Assembly: GCA_007123715.1 (NCBI GenBank)
Contig: SKKO01000126.1
Location: 1-41,911, forward strand
Direction: 5' to 3'
DNA from: Balneolaceae bacterium
Lineage (GTDB): Bacteria; Bacteroidota; Rhodothermia; Balneolales; Balneolaceae
Length of the DNA: 41,911 nucleotides
In this document: positions 1-7,686 of the stretch, piece by piece
Position numbering within the stretch: the first letter of the stretch is position 1
Layout: each line of letters begins with the position of its first letter
The notes under the pieces: model-generated
What the model saw: only the letters and a program-made list of their open reading frames with translations
The model's database searches: none
What the model was told of the DNA's origin: nothing
Made by a program: the position numbers and the translations under genes

Positions 1-365
1 CTATTGCAAGACGGGATAAAGCGAGAATTATTCCTACAGGCGTTCAAGCCTTAAATAAATTGGGGTTATCTACGCAAGTTCCTATGAAAGTGGTTTACCT
101 AACTGATGGGGCTGCAAGAACCCTAAAAGTTGGCAAGCGAACGATCACATTTAAAAAAACAAGCCCGAAGAACCTTTTAGTAAAAGGAGAAATAAGCGGT
201 TTGGTTATTCAGACACTCAAAACCATTGGTCAAAATAAGGTAAATGAAAAAGCAATAGAAAAAATCCAAGCCGTTCTAAAGAATGAAAAGAAAGAGAACA
301 TCATAAACGATGCTAAACTCTCCCCTGCTTGGATAAACAAAATATTAATGCAAGCAATTCAATGA
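1..365 (+). CDS. AbiE-type antitoxin, DUF6088 family (5' partial)
   Basis: The reading frame is open from the first bases of the window, so the N-terminal half (normally a winged-helix DNA-binding region) lies upstream and only about 120 residues are visible. The visible part contains the stretch LNKLGLSTQVPMKVVYLTDG and a lysine-rich basic segment, which resemble the C-terminal domain of DUF6088/AbiEi-like antitoxins. These proteins usually repress their own operon and counter the partner nucleotidyltransferase toxin. The stop codon overlaps the start of the next gene in an ATGA junction, so the two are translationally coupled. A TTG at 60 is not the true start, because homologous-looking sequence continues upstream of it. 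The family call rests on remembered sequence flavour plus the AbiEii neighbour. The coupling is seen directly. Confidence 0.75.
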   Translation, partial: IARRDKARIIPTGVQALNKLGLSTQVPMKVVYLTDGAARTLKVGKRTITFKKTSPKNLLVKGEISGLVIQTLKTIGQNKVNEKAIEKIQAVLKNEKKENIINDAKLSPAWINKILMQAIQ

Positions 366-1363
366 ACACCACTTGGCTCGCACTATCAAAGGAAAGAAGG
401 ATTGAAATTCTCAATCAGGCAACAGAATTGACAGGTTTGCCAGCCATAGCCATTGAAAAGGATTGGTGGGTTTCATTATGTTTGAATGCTTCATTTTCTT
501 TGCCCTACAGCGAGCACATTATATTTAAAGGAGGAACTTCTTTGAGCAAAGGCTTCGATTTGATAGAGCGATTTTCAGAAGATATTGACTTGGCAATTGA
601 CCGAAAATTTTTCGGGTTTGAAGGAGACATTAGCAAAACACAAATAAGAAAGCTTAGAAAACTATCTTGTAAATTTATTTCAACAGAATTTCTCAAAGAC
701 TTAACACAAACTTTGACAGCTTGGGGAGCAATAGCTGAATGTGAACGATTTGCACAGCCTGTTAACGATTCAGACAAAGACCCACAGGTTATTGAAATTC
801 ATTATAATTCAGTAGTTGACAGTTCGGAATATCTTCCACAAAGAGTTTTGATTGAAGTAAGTTCTCGTTCGTTGATGGAGCCGACAGAGAATCGAGAAAT
901 CAATTCCATTTTAAGTGTGAATTTTCCAAAGTTGGATTTTGCAACTGATGCATTTATCATTCCAACTGTACTGCCACAGCGAACCTTCTTAGAAAAGATA
1001 TTCCTGCTCTACGAAGAATTTTCTCAAGAACCTGAAAGAATCCGTATAGACCGACTTTCAAGACATTTGTATGATTTGGAAAGATTAATGGATACCAAAC
1101 ACGGAATAATAGCACTCCAAGACAAAGAACTTTACAACAATATTGTTGCTCATAGAGAAAAATTCAATCCGTTGAGGGGACTTGACTATGGTAACCATAC
1201 TCCTGATAAAATTGAAATTATACCACCAGAAACTGTTATAAAAGAATACGAGAGTGACTATTCAGAAATGGCCAAGTTTATGATTTATGGGGAGGCGTTG
1301 ACTTTTGACAAATTGGTTAGGAGAATTTCAGAACTTCAAACACGAATAAATCAATTAAGATGA
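362..1363 (+). CDS. AbiEii/AbiGii-type nucleotidyltransferase toxin
   Basis: This is a protein of about 333 residues in the nucleotidyltransferase (DNA polymerase beta-like) fold family of AbiEii toxins. The signature motifs are clear: FKGGTSLSKG near residues 54-63, followed by SEDIDLAID near residues 71-79, which carries the acidic residues that bind metal. Known AbiE systems are toxin-antitoxin modules that give abortive infection, and related MenA-type toxins transfer nucleotides to tRNA. The substrate here cannot be read from sequence. The start is the ATG at 362, which overlaps the upstream antitoxin stop. A TTG at 329 in the same frame would overlap the antitoxin by 37 bases and is less likely. 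An attC-like palindrome follows directly, so the pair appears to travel as one cassette. Confidence 0.88.
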   Translation: MNTTWLALSKERRIEILNQATELTGLPAIAIEKDWWVSLCLNASFSLPYSEHIIFKGGTSLSKGFDLIERFSEDIDLAIDRKFFGFEGDISKTQIRKLRKLSCKFISTEFLKDLTQTLTAWGAIAECERFAQPVNDSDKDPQVIEIHYNSVVDSSEYLPQRVLIEVSSRSLMEPTENREINSILSVNFPKLDFATDAFIIPTVLPQRTFLEKIFLLYEEFSQEPERIRIDRLSRHLYDLERLMDTKHGIIALQDKELYNNIVAHREKFNPLRGLDYGNHTPDKIEIIPPETVIKEYESDYSEMAKFMIYGEALTFDKLVRRISELQTRINQLR

Positions 1364-1380
1364 AGAGAACCACTACCCAC

Positions 1381-1504
1381 AACAGCCGTTTGGCGCAATG
1401 GCGGGTGAAGTGGTTAATTCAACATTCTACCTCGCATCAACTTTTGTGGAGTATTGACAGTTTTGTGCTCCGAAATCCGCCACTGAGCCAAGCGCCAAAC
1501 CGTT
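1381..1504 (+). repeat. attC-like palindrome A (downstream of AbiE cassette)
   Basis: This is a 124-bp imperfect inverted repeat opening with AAC (1381-1383) and closing with GTT (1502-1504). The closing core, GTTGAGC at 1502-1508, fits the integron consensus GTTRRRY. Stems are gtttggcgc (1388-1396) with gcgccaaac (1492-1500), and tggcgg (1399-1404) with ccgcca (1477-1482). An internal box TGGTTAATTCAA begins 30 bases after the opening AAC. Length, spacing and box recur in palindromes B and C. Confidence 0.7.
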
Positions 1505-1563
1505 GAGCGTCATACAAAGAAAGACAACTAGCAACAGGGTTGATAACATTAACAGAGAAAGAA

Positions 1564-2331
1564 ATGAATAAAAAACAATGGTACGAAACATTATTTGAAA
1601 ACTACGGCGAAAAATACGACAATGATTGTTTTGCACAAGGAACGATTGGCGAATGTGATTTTATCGAGAAAGAAATTAATCACAATAAAACATTGAAGAT
1701 AATTGACATTGGGTGTGGTACTGGTCGTCATACCATTGAATTATCAAAGAGAGGTTATTCAATGACAGGCATTGATTTGTCGGAGTCCTTACTTGAAAGA
1801 GCAAGAGAAAAAGCAAAACAAAACGGTTTGCAAATCGATTTTTTAAAACATGATGCACGTAATCTGCCGTTTAACAAAAAATTTGATGTTGCAATACTGA
1901 TGTGCGAAGGCGGCTTCCCATTAATGGAAACAGACGAAATGAATTACGAAATTCTCAAAAATGTTTCTCAATCATTAAAGGAAAATGCAAAATTTATTTT
2001 TACTACCCTCAATGGTTTATTTCCAATATTCAATTCTATCGAAGAATTTTGCGCCTCCAATATCGATGACGGAAATGCAACATATCACAAAAACAATTTT
2101 GATTTAATGACATTCAGAGATTACAACATAACAAAAGTTGAAGATGACAATGGCATAGAAAAAGAACTCGAATGTAACGAAAGATATTACATCCCATCGG
2201 AGATTACATGGTTATTGAAAACTCTTGGATTCACAAAAATTGAAATTTTCGGAGCAAAGCCTGGAGCTTTTTCTCGTGAAGATAAACTGAAAACAGAAGA
2301 CTTTGAAATGTTAGTAATTGCAGAAAGATAA
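1564..2331 (+). CDS. class I SAM-dependent methyltransferase (cassette gene)
   Basis: This is a 255-residue Rossmann-fold methyltransferase. Motif [11 protein letters not shown], lies at about residues 47-56. It is followed by an acidic motif, [12 protein letters not shown], which should bind the ribose of S-adenosylmethionine, and by a post-motif with HDARNLPF. The C-terminal half ([30 protein letters not shown]) resembles small-molecule methyltransferases of the UbiE/Methyltransf_25 type, but the substrate is unknown. I chose the ATG at 1564 because a purine-rich AGAGAAAGA sits just before it. An in-frame TTG at 1540 has no supporting signal. The gene is AT-rich, stands alone between attC-like palindromes A and B, and has no visible promoter of its own, as expected for a cassette gene. 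Confidence 0.85.
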   Translation: MNKKQWYETLFENYGEKYDNDCFAQGTIGECDFIEKEINHNKTLKIIDIGCGTGRHTIELSKRGYSMTGIDLSESLLERAREKAKQNGLQIDFLKHDARNLPFNKKFDVAILMCEGGFPLMETDEMNYEILKNVSQSLKENAKFIFTTLNGLFPIFNSIEEFCASNIDDGNATYHKNNFDLMTFRDYNITKVEDDNGIEKELECNERYYIPSEITWLLKTLGFTKIEIFGAKPGAFSREDKLKTEDFEMLVIAER

Positions 2332-2346
2332 AATGCACGAACACAC

Positions 2347-2471
2347 AACACGCGGTACAAAAAAATTACCTGGACATGTGGTTATTCAAGGGTTGTAGCC
2401 CGTTTCAATCTTTGTGTAACTTGACAGGAAATCACCCGCAATCGGCAACTATTCATACCGCCAACCACGTT
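2347..2471 (+). repeat. attC-like palindrome B (downstream of methyltransferase cassette)
   Basis: This is a 125-bp element opening with AAC (2347-2349) and closing with GTT (2469-2471), in the context CACGTTAGCAC. The outer stem is gcggta (2352-2357) with taccgc (2456-2461). The internal box TGGTTATTCAA starts 32 bases after the AAC, matching palindromes A and C. The closing core GTTAGCA deviates from GTTRRRY in its last two bases. The inner stem is weaker than in A and C. Confidence 0.6.
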
Positions 2472-2513
2472 AGCACTCATTTTAAAAACGACATTACGAA
2501 CAATAAAAAAAAT

Positions 2514-3785
2514 ATGAACGAGATAATTTGCCCAAATTGTAAGAAAGCATTTAAAGTTGACGAAGCAGGTTTTGCTGACATTTTAAAACAAGTTCGTGAC
2601 CACCAATTTGAAGAAGAATTAAAAAAACGACTTGACCTAGCCGACAAGGAAAAAGAAAGTGCTGTAAAATTAGCGGAAGCTAACATTAAAAATTCTCTTC
2701 AAGAACAACTTAACAAGAAAGACACGGAATTAGCTGAACTCAAAGCTCAGAAAGAAATTGAACTTTCTCAAAAATTAGCACAAAAGGAAACTGAGTTATT
2801 ACAAGTAAAATCTAAACTTGAAAAGGCAGAAGTTGAGAAAAAACTATCTATTAGAGAAGCCACCCAAAAAGTTGAAAAAGAACGGGATGATTTGGCAAAC
2901 GTTGTAAAAATCAAAGACACTGAAAAACAACTCCTTGAAAAGTCAATAAGCGAAAAATATTTAGCTGAACTGAAAGAAAAAGACGCAATAATTAAGCATA
3001 AGGACGAAGAGATTGCACTCCGAAAAGATATGAAGTTAAAGCTATCAACAAAGATGATAGGTGAAACACTTGAACAGCATTGTGAGACAGAGTTTAACAA
3101 ACTACGTGCAACAGCTTTTCAAAGAGCATATTTTGAAAAAGACAATGACTCAAAATCAGGTAGTAAAGGAGATTTTATTTATAAGGAGTCTGATGAAGCA
3201 GGGAATGAAGTTATTTCAATAATGTTTGAAATGAAAAATGAAGGGGACGAAACAGCTACCAAAAAAAGGAATGAAGACTTTTTAAAAGAACTCGACAAAG
3301 ACCGAAATGAGAAGAAATGCGAATACGCTGTTCTTGTTTCACTTTTAGAAGCGGACAGTGAATATTATAATTCGGGAATTGTTGATGTTTCACACAAATA
3401 TCCCAAAATGTATGTTGTTCGACCTCAATTTTTCATTCCAATAATTACACTACTCCGCAACGCGGCTATGAACTCCATACAATACAAAGCGGAACTTGCC
3501 TTGGTAAGAAATCAAAATGTGGACATTACCAATTTTGAAGAAAAAATAAATACGTTCAAAGAAGGGTTTGCAAGAAATTACGAATTGGCAAGTCGAAAAT
3601 TTAAAACTGCTATTGACGAAATAGATAAAACCATTGACCATTTACAAAAGACCAAAGACGCATTATTATCCTCTGACAATAATCTTCGACTTGCAAACCA
3701 AAAAGCAGAAGATTTAACTATTAAGAAATTAACACACGGCAACCCGACAATGAAAGCGAAATTTGACGAACTGAACAACCAATGA
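2514..3785 (+). CDS. DUF2130-type protein: zinc ribbon, coiled coil, PD-(D/E)xK-like nuclease domain
   Basis: This 423-residue protein starts with a CPNC knuckle (C6, C9), half of a small zinc ribbon. Residues of about 30-190 form a long charged coiled coil with repeated segments such as [10 protein letters not shown]. The C-terminal part shows a likely PD-(D/E)xK core: D220 in KGDF and E239-M240-K241 in FEMKNE. These features match DUF2130, a family placed in the restriction-endonuclease-like superfamily whose biological role is not settled. The start is the ATG at 2514. An open frame back to 2376 only reads through attC-like palindrome B and would add 46 implausible residues. It occupies its own cassette between palindromes B and C. 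A defence or DNA-processing role is inference from the fold and the company it keeps. Confidence 0.82.
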   Translation: MNEIICPNCKKAFKVDEAGFADILKQVRDHQFEEELKKRLDLADKEKESAVKLAEANIKNSLQEQLNKKDTELAELKAQKEIELSQKLAQKETELLQVKSKLEKAEVEKKLSIREATQKVEKERDDLANVVKIKDTEKQLLEKSISEKYLAELKEKDAIIKHKDEEIALRKDMKLKLSTKMIGETLEQHCETEFNKLRATAFQRAYFEKDNDSKSGSKGDFIYKESDEAGNEVISIMFEMKNEGDETATKKRNEDFLKELDKDRNEKKCEYAVLVSLLEADSEYYNSGIVDVSHKYPKMYVVRPQFFIPIITLLRNAAMNSIQYKAELALVRNQNVDITNFEEKINTFKEGFARNYELASRKFKTAIDEIDKTIDHLQKTKDALLSSDNNLRLANQKAEDLTIKKLTHGNPTMKAKFDELNNQ

Positions 3786-3808
3786 AGATAGACAGAAAAA
3801 CGAGTGCA

Positions 3809-3932
3809 AACAGCACCTACCCAAAAGTGGCGGTTCAGTGGTTAAATCAAACTTTATGCTTCTGACAAAGTATGTGACTGGTTGAAAGTGAAGTGCTTAT
3901 AAATCGCCACCTTCGGGTAGCTGCAAACCGTT
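3809..3932 (+). repeat. attC-like palindrome C (downstream of DUF2130 cassette)
   Basis: This is a 124-bp imperfect palindrome opening with AAC (3809-3811) and closing with GTT (3930-3932), in the context AAACCGTTGCCG. Stems are ctaccc (3817-3822) with gggtag (3915-3920), and gtggcg (3827-3832) with cgccac (3905-3910). The internal box TGGTTAAATCAA starts 30 bases after the AAC, as in palindrome A. This is the last such element in the window and marks the end of the cassette region. Confidence 0.65.
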
Positions 3933-3936
3933 GCCG

Positions 3937-4172
3937 TTTTGTTGGGAATCGGATGGAGTTAAAAGAGAAAAGGACAGCGGGAATCAGACATGAATCCAAT
4001 ACATTTATTTCTGACCTGACCCGAATTGTCAAGGGTCACTAGGATTCCCCACCCCCAAAAAAACGACCCCGCCCCCCCTAATCTCCCCCCTTTTGGGTTT
4101 ATTTTTGGTATATTGAAATACGGGCGGCTGACAGCTCAGCCTGTGTCAATTGTTCAGTGAAATCGGAGAGCG
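3937..4172. other. non-coding boundary between cassette region and core chromosome
   Basis: No gene is visible in these 236 bases. The sequence changes from AT-rich cassette DNA to the more GC-balanced core genome. It contains an unusual run of C and A homopolymers at about 4049-4090, strongly biased between strands. A small inverted repeat, gaccc/gggtc, lies at 4018-4037. The last 80 bases presumably hold the promoter of the oxidoreductase operon. TATATTG at 4109-4115 is a possible -10/-7 element, but no well-spaced upstream box is clear. A good ribosome binding site, GGAG, sits at 4165-4168. Confidence 0.5.
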
Positions 4173-6410
4173 ATGACAGACCTAAGCAGAATGATCGAAA
4201 TCAGAGGGCACGCCAGGGGCGGACAAGGTATGGTTACCGCTTTTGAGATGCTCGCCAAAATCTTTAGCTATCGCTATGATTTTGAGGTACAGGCATTTCC
4301 GTTTTTCGGTGTGGAGCGCACCGGTGCACCTATCCAGGCTTACCTCCGGATTTCACCCGGGCCGATCCGGGTACGCAGCTACATCTATCACCCCAATATG
4401 GCCATCGTGTTCGATGAGGGGCTCATGGAAAATCCCGCCCTGCTCGACGGACTCACCGCAGACGGGACACTCATCATCAACAGTGAAAAACCGCCTTCTG
4501 CCTTTAAAGGGAAAACCCGGCGTGTTGTCACCGTGCCCGCCACCCGGATCTCTGTTGAGAGAAAGCTGGGAAGCAAATCACTACCCATCGTCAATGCCGC
4601 CATGGTAGGCGCCATACTGAGGGTACTTGGCACCGATGTGGAAGAGGCCAGGGAGATCATCGCGCAGGAAGTACCCGTAAAACCCGAAGCCAACGTGGAT
4701 GCCGCTATTACGGCATTCAGCAGCATCAACGAATTTGTGGACGAGCTTTTTCGTCCGCAGCAAACCAACGGCTCTGTTGCCAAATCGCCCAAGCCGGAAT
4801 CCGCGGTACCGTTCTGGGACAAGCCGATGTCTATCAACAAAACGGGCAACTGGAGAGTGGTGGCCCCCAAATACGAAACACGCCAGGCCCCGTGCAGCTA
4901 TAACTGCCCTGCGGGCACCGATGTCCGACTGTTTGTGGATCTCGCCGCAAAAGGAAAGTTCGATGAAGCACTTGATGTGATTTACCGGCACAACCCGTTT
5001 CCCTCGATCTGCGGACGGGTCTGCCCGCATTTCTGCCAACAAAAGTGTAACCGGATGTATCTGGATGGGAATGTTAATATCGGCGCTATTGAGCGGTTTA
5101 TCGGGGATTACGGGAAAGGCGCCCCAACAGCGGTGGTGCCGGTGACCAAAGAAGAGACGATTGCCGTGGTCGGGTCAGGACCTGCGGGTCTCACGGCCGC
5201 GCTGCAGCTCAGAAATCTAGGGTATCACGTTACGGTGTATGAAGCGATGCCCAAAGCCGGGGGCATGATGCGGTCGGGAATTCCGCGATTCCGTCTGCCG
5301 GAAGAAGTGCTGGATGATGAAATCAGGCGTATTGAAGAGCAGGAAGTGGAGATCATCACCGGCAAAAAAGTAACAATCGAAGAGCTGGACGGAAAGTATT
5401 CGGCGATCATCACGGCGGTCGGGTCGCATCTGGGTATGGGTCTCAACCTGGGCAGCCATGATAGCGTTACAGACGGAATAGAATTCCTGCGGGAACTTCT
5501 CATTCATCAAAAAACCGGAAAACTGAACCGGGGTGAAACTGTTGCCGTAATCGGGGGCGGGAATACCGCTGTGGATGTGGCTAGAACGGCCCTTCGTTTC
5601 GGTGCCGTGCCCACCATCTTTTACCGCAGAACGAAGCAGGAAATGCCCGCCATTGCCCACGAGGTGGAAGAGGCAATGAAGGAAGGGGTTGTGCTTGAAT
5701 TTTTATCAGCGCCGGTTGACCTGAAACCGGGAGCAAACGGCCGGCTCGATATGGTAATCCAAAAAATGGAACTGGGTGAGCCGGATGAATCGGGAAGACG
5801 AAGGCCGATGCCGGTACAGGGATCGGAGAAGGTAGTTGCGGTGGATCACATCATCACCGCGATAGGTCAGCGCTCTGATCCGTATGTATTTTCGAACCGA
5901 TCCGTGAAAGCACGCCAGGGTCGGGTGGAACTTGAGAAGCCGCAAACAGGAACCCCCGTTTTCTGTGCCGGTGATATGGCATGGGGCGGCACGGTGGTGG
6001 AAGCGATCGGCAGCGGGAATGATGTGGCCAAAGAAACTGACGCTTTCCTGCGCGGTAAAACCTGGACCAAAAAGGAATCCAGTCTGCCGGTTACCGGGTA
6101 TGATGAGATCAACACGGCTTATTTTATGCCTGCACCCGGCCATGCAACACCGGTGAATATCCCGGCAAACCTTCTGAATAATTTTGAAGAGGTTGCAGGC
6201 GGCCTCAGTCGGGAGACGCTGATGGAAGAAGCGCGGCGGTGCCTGCATTGCGGGGAATGTTTTAATTGCGGCAACTGCCTTAATTTCTGCCCGGATGCCG
6301 CCATCTATATCGATGAGGAGAATCGCCTCAGGGTGAATTACGACTACTGCAAAGGGTGCGGAGTCTGTGTGCGTGAATGCCCCAGCTCGGCGATTCACTA
6401 TTCAGAATAA
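4173..6410 (+). CDS. fused 2-oxoacid:ferredoxin oxidoreductase gamma / NAD(P)H oxidoreductase (GltD-like) / 2[4Fe-4S] ferredoxin
   Basis: This 745-residue protein has three modules. Residues 1 to about 190 are the gamma subunit of a pyruvate/2-oxoacid:ferredoxin oxidoreductase, with RGHARGGQGM at 11-20. Residues of about 240-640 are a glutamate-synthase-small-subunit-like flavoprotein: cysteines in CSYNCPAGTD and CGRVCPHFCQQKC for iron-sulfur clusters, an FAD-binding GSGPAG near 334, and an NAD(P)-binding GGGNTAVDVA near 462. Residues of about 690-740 carry two [4Fe-4S] motifs, CGECFNCGNCLNFCP and CKGCGVCVRECP, equivalent to the delta subunit. The fusion suggests electrons pass directly between the 2-oxoacid centre and NAD(P)H. 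It leads an operon with the alpha and beta genes. The start is ATG 4173 with a GGAG site before it. Substrate (pyruvate is likely) and direction are inferred. Confidence 0.9.
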   Translation: MTDLSRMIEIRGHARGGQGMVTAFEMLAKIFSYRYDFEVQAFPFFGVERTGAPIQAYLRISPGPIRVRSYIYHPNMAIVFDEGLMENPALLDGLTADGTLIINSEKPPSAFKGKTRRVVTVPATRISVERKLGSKSLPIVNAAMVGAILRVLGTDVEEAREIIAQEVPVKPEANVDAAITAFSSINEFVDELFRPQQTNGSVAKSPKPESAVPFWDKPMSINKTGNWRVVAPKYETRQAPCSYNCPAGTDVRLFVDLAAKGKFDEALDVIYRHNPFPSICGRVCPHFCQQKCNRMYLDGNVNIGAIERFIGDYGKGAPTAVVPVTKEETIAVVGSGPAGLTAALQLRNLGYHVTVYEAMPKAGGMMRSGIPRFRLPEEVLDDEIRRIEEQEVEIITGKKVTIEELDGKYSAIITAVGSHLGMGLNLGSHDSVTDGIEFLRELLIHQKTGKLNRGETVAVIGGGNTAVDVARTALRFGAVPTIFYRRTKQEMPAIAHEVEEAMKEGVVLEFLSAPVDLKPGANGRLDMVIQKMELGEPDESGRRRPMPVQGSEKVVAVDHIITAIGQRSDPYVFSNRSVKARQGRVELEKPQTGTPVFCAGDMAWGGTVVEAIGSGNDVAKETDAFLRGKTWTKKESSLPVTGYDEINTAYFMPAPGHATPVNIPANLLNNFEEVAGGLSRETLMEEARRCLHCGECFNCGNCLNFCPDAAIYIDEENRLRVNYDYCKGCGVCVRECPSSAIHYSE

Positions 6411-6486
6411 CAATAAACAATTACACAGGTTCAATGGTTTTATAACCAACTCACATTAATTGAGTATCCAAAAAGCAAGAAAACAA

Positions 6487-7686
6487 ATGACTGAAACACG
6501 GACCACCGAACAGCCCCCTGCCAGACAAGGAGTGTTGCCGCCGCATCATACCAAACGGGTGATGAAAGGGAACAGCGCGGCTGCCGTGGCAGCAAAACTA
6601 TGCCGTGTTTCCCTGGTTACGGCGTATCCCATTACACCGCAAACATCCATAATCGAAGAAATTACCTCCATGATTGACCACGGCGAGTTTGACGCGACTT
6701 CGGTAAACATGGAGAGCGAACACTCTGTATTTGCAGCGCTTAAAGGGGCTTCACTGGTTGGAGAGAGGGTATTCACTGCTACCAGCGGACAAGGCCTGCT
6801 CTACGCCCACGAAGTACTGCACGCCATCGCCCACATGCGTCTGCCGATTGTGGCCTGCAACGTAGGCCGTCCCTCATTCCCATGGAATATCTGGGCCGAC
6901 CAGACCGACTCCATCTCCCAGCGCGATACCGGGTGGGTTCAATACTACTGTGAAAGCTCGCAGGAGGTTTTGGATACTATCATCCAGTCCTACAAACTGG
7001 CAGAAAAACTGCAATTGCCGGTGATGGTGGTGCTGGACGCATTCTACCTGAGCCATACCAGCGAAAATGTATTCCTGCCCGATCAGTCGCTCGTGGATGC
7101 ATTCCTGCCTCCGGCAGAAAATGCGGGCAACCGGATCGATACGAATCACCCGAGAGCATTCGGCGGACTGGTAGGCCCCAATACCTACGACGACTACAAC
7201 CGCCTCTTCTGGGAGGATATGAATAGGGTTGATGAGGGAACCAATGTCATCGGCCGTGAATTCGGCGAACATTTTGGCAGACATTACGGTGCGGTGGAGG
7301 CGGTCAACATCCATCAAAACACCAAAAAGATCCTGGTAGCGATGGCTACCATCACAACCACCGTGAGAGAAGTACTGGACAATTACCCCGATATCGGCCT
7401 GCTCAAAATCCGCCTTTTCAAGCCGTTTCCGAAGATTTCAATCCTGGAAGCCATCAAACCGGCCGGGGAGGATTGTGCCATCATCACCATCGACAGGAAT
7501 TTCACGGGAGATTCCGAAGGCGCCCTGATGCAGGAGATGAAACGGGCGCTATACGGCAATACCGGTAAAGTGTTCGGAGTTTATGCCGGGCTGGGCGGCA
7601 GGGATGTTTCGGTAGAAACAATCGAAAAAATCATCAACCTGGATGTGGATTCTCCACAGACCGATGAAGTAACCTGGATAAAATGA
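6487..7686 (+). CDS. porA: 2-oxoacid:ferredoxin oxidoreductase alpha subunit (pyruvate synthase PorA-like)
   Basis: This 399-residue subunit belongs to the pyruvate:ferredoxin oxidoreductase alpha family. It has the pyrimidine-binding domain signature GNSAAAVAAKLC, then AYPITPQTSIIEEI and ESEHSVFAALKGASLVGERV, followed by TATSGQGLLYAHEVLH. The C-terminal transketolase-like domain ends near GVYAGLGGRDVS. The motif YPITPQT is diagnostic of the pyruvate/2-oxoacid oxidoreductase alpha chain. The ATG at 6487 is preferred over a TTG at 6460. The gene ends in an ATGA overlap with the beta gene. With the upstream gamma/GltD/delta fusion, all four classical subunit functions are present in three genes. 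The choice of pyruvate over 2-oxobutyrate or another substrate is inferred from similarity and from the neighbouring pyruvate-consuming pathways. Confidence 0.9.
   Translation: MTETRTTEQPPARQGVLPPHHTKRVMKGNSAAAVAAKLCRVSLVTAYPITPQTSIIEEITSMIDHGEFDATSVNMESEHSVFAALKGASLVGERVFTATSGQGLLYAHEVLHAIAHMRLPIVACNVGRPSFPWNIWADQTDSISQRDTGWVQYYCESSQEVLDTIIQSYKLAEKLQLPVMVVLDAFYLSHTSENVFLPDQSLVDAFLPPAENAGNRIDTNHPRAFGGLVGPNTYDDYNRLFWEDMNRVDEGTNVIGREFGEHFGRHYGAVEAVNIHQNTKKILVAMATITTTVREVLDNYPDIGLLKIRLFKPFPKISILEAIKPAGEDCAIITIDRNFTGDSEGALMQEMKRALYGNTGKVFGVYAGLGGRDVSVETIEKIINLDVDSPQTDEVTWIK

Noticed and set aside
329-361. TTG-started N-terminal extension of the AbiEii toxin
   Set aside because: It would overlap the antitoxin by 37 bases, whereas the ATG at 362 makes a clean ATGA junction and starts at the conserved part.
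2469-2480. Half CIRCE element (TTAGCACTC) for HrcA
   Set aside because: No GAGTGCTAA partner follows at 9 bases, and the sequence is the closing core of attC-like palindrome B. It is not near a heat shock gene.
2376-2513. 46-residue upstream extension of the DUF2130 gene
   Set aside because: The extension only translates attC-like palindrome B. The zinc knuckle N-terminus MNEIICPNC marks ATG 2514 as the start.
5706-6398. 230-codon open frame on the - strand
   Set aside because: It is fully antisense to the oxidoreductase fusion, whose motifs and composition show the + strand is the coding one.
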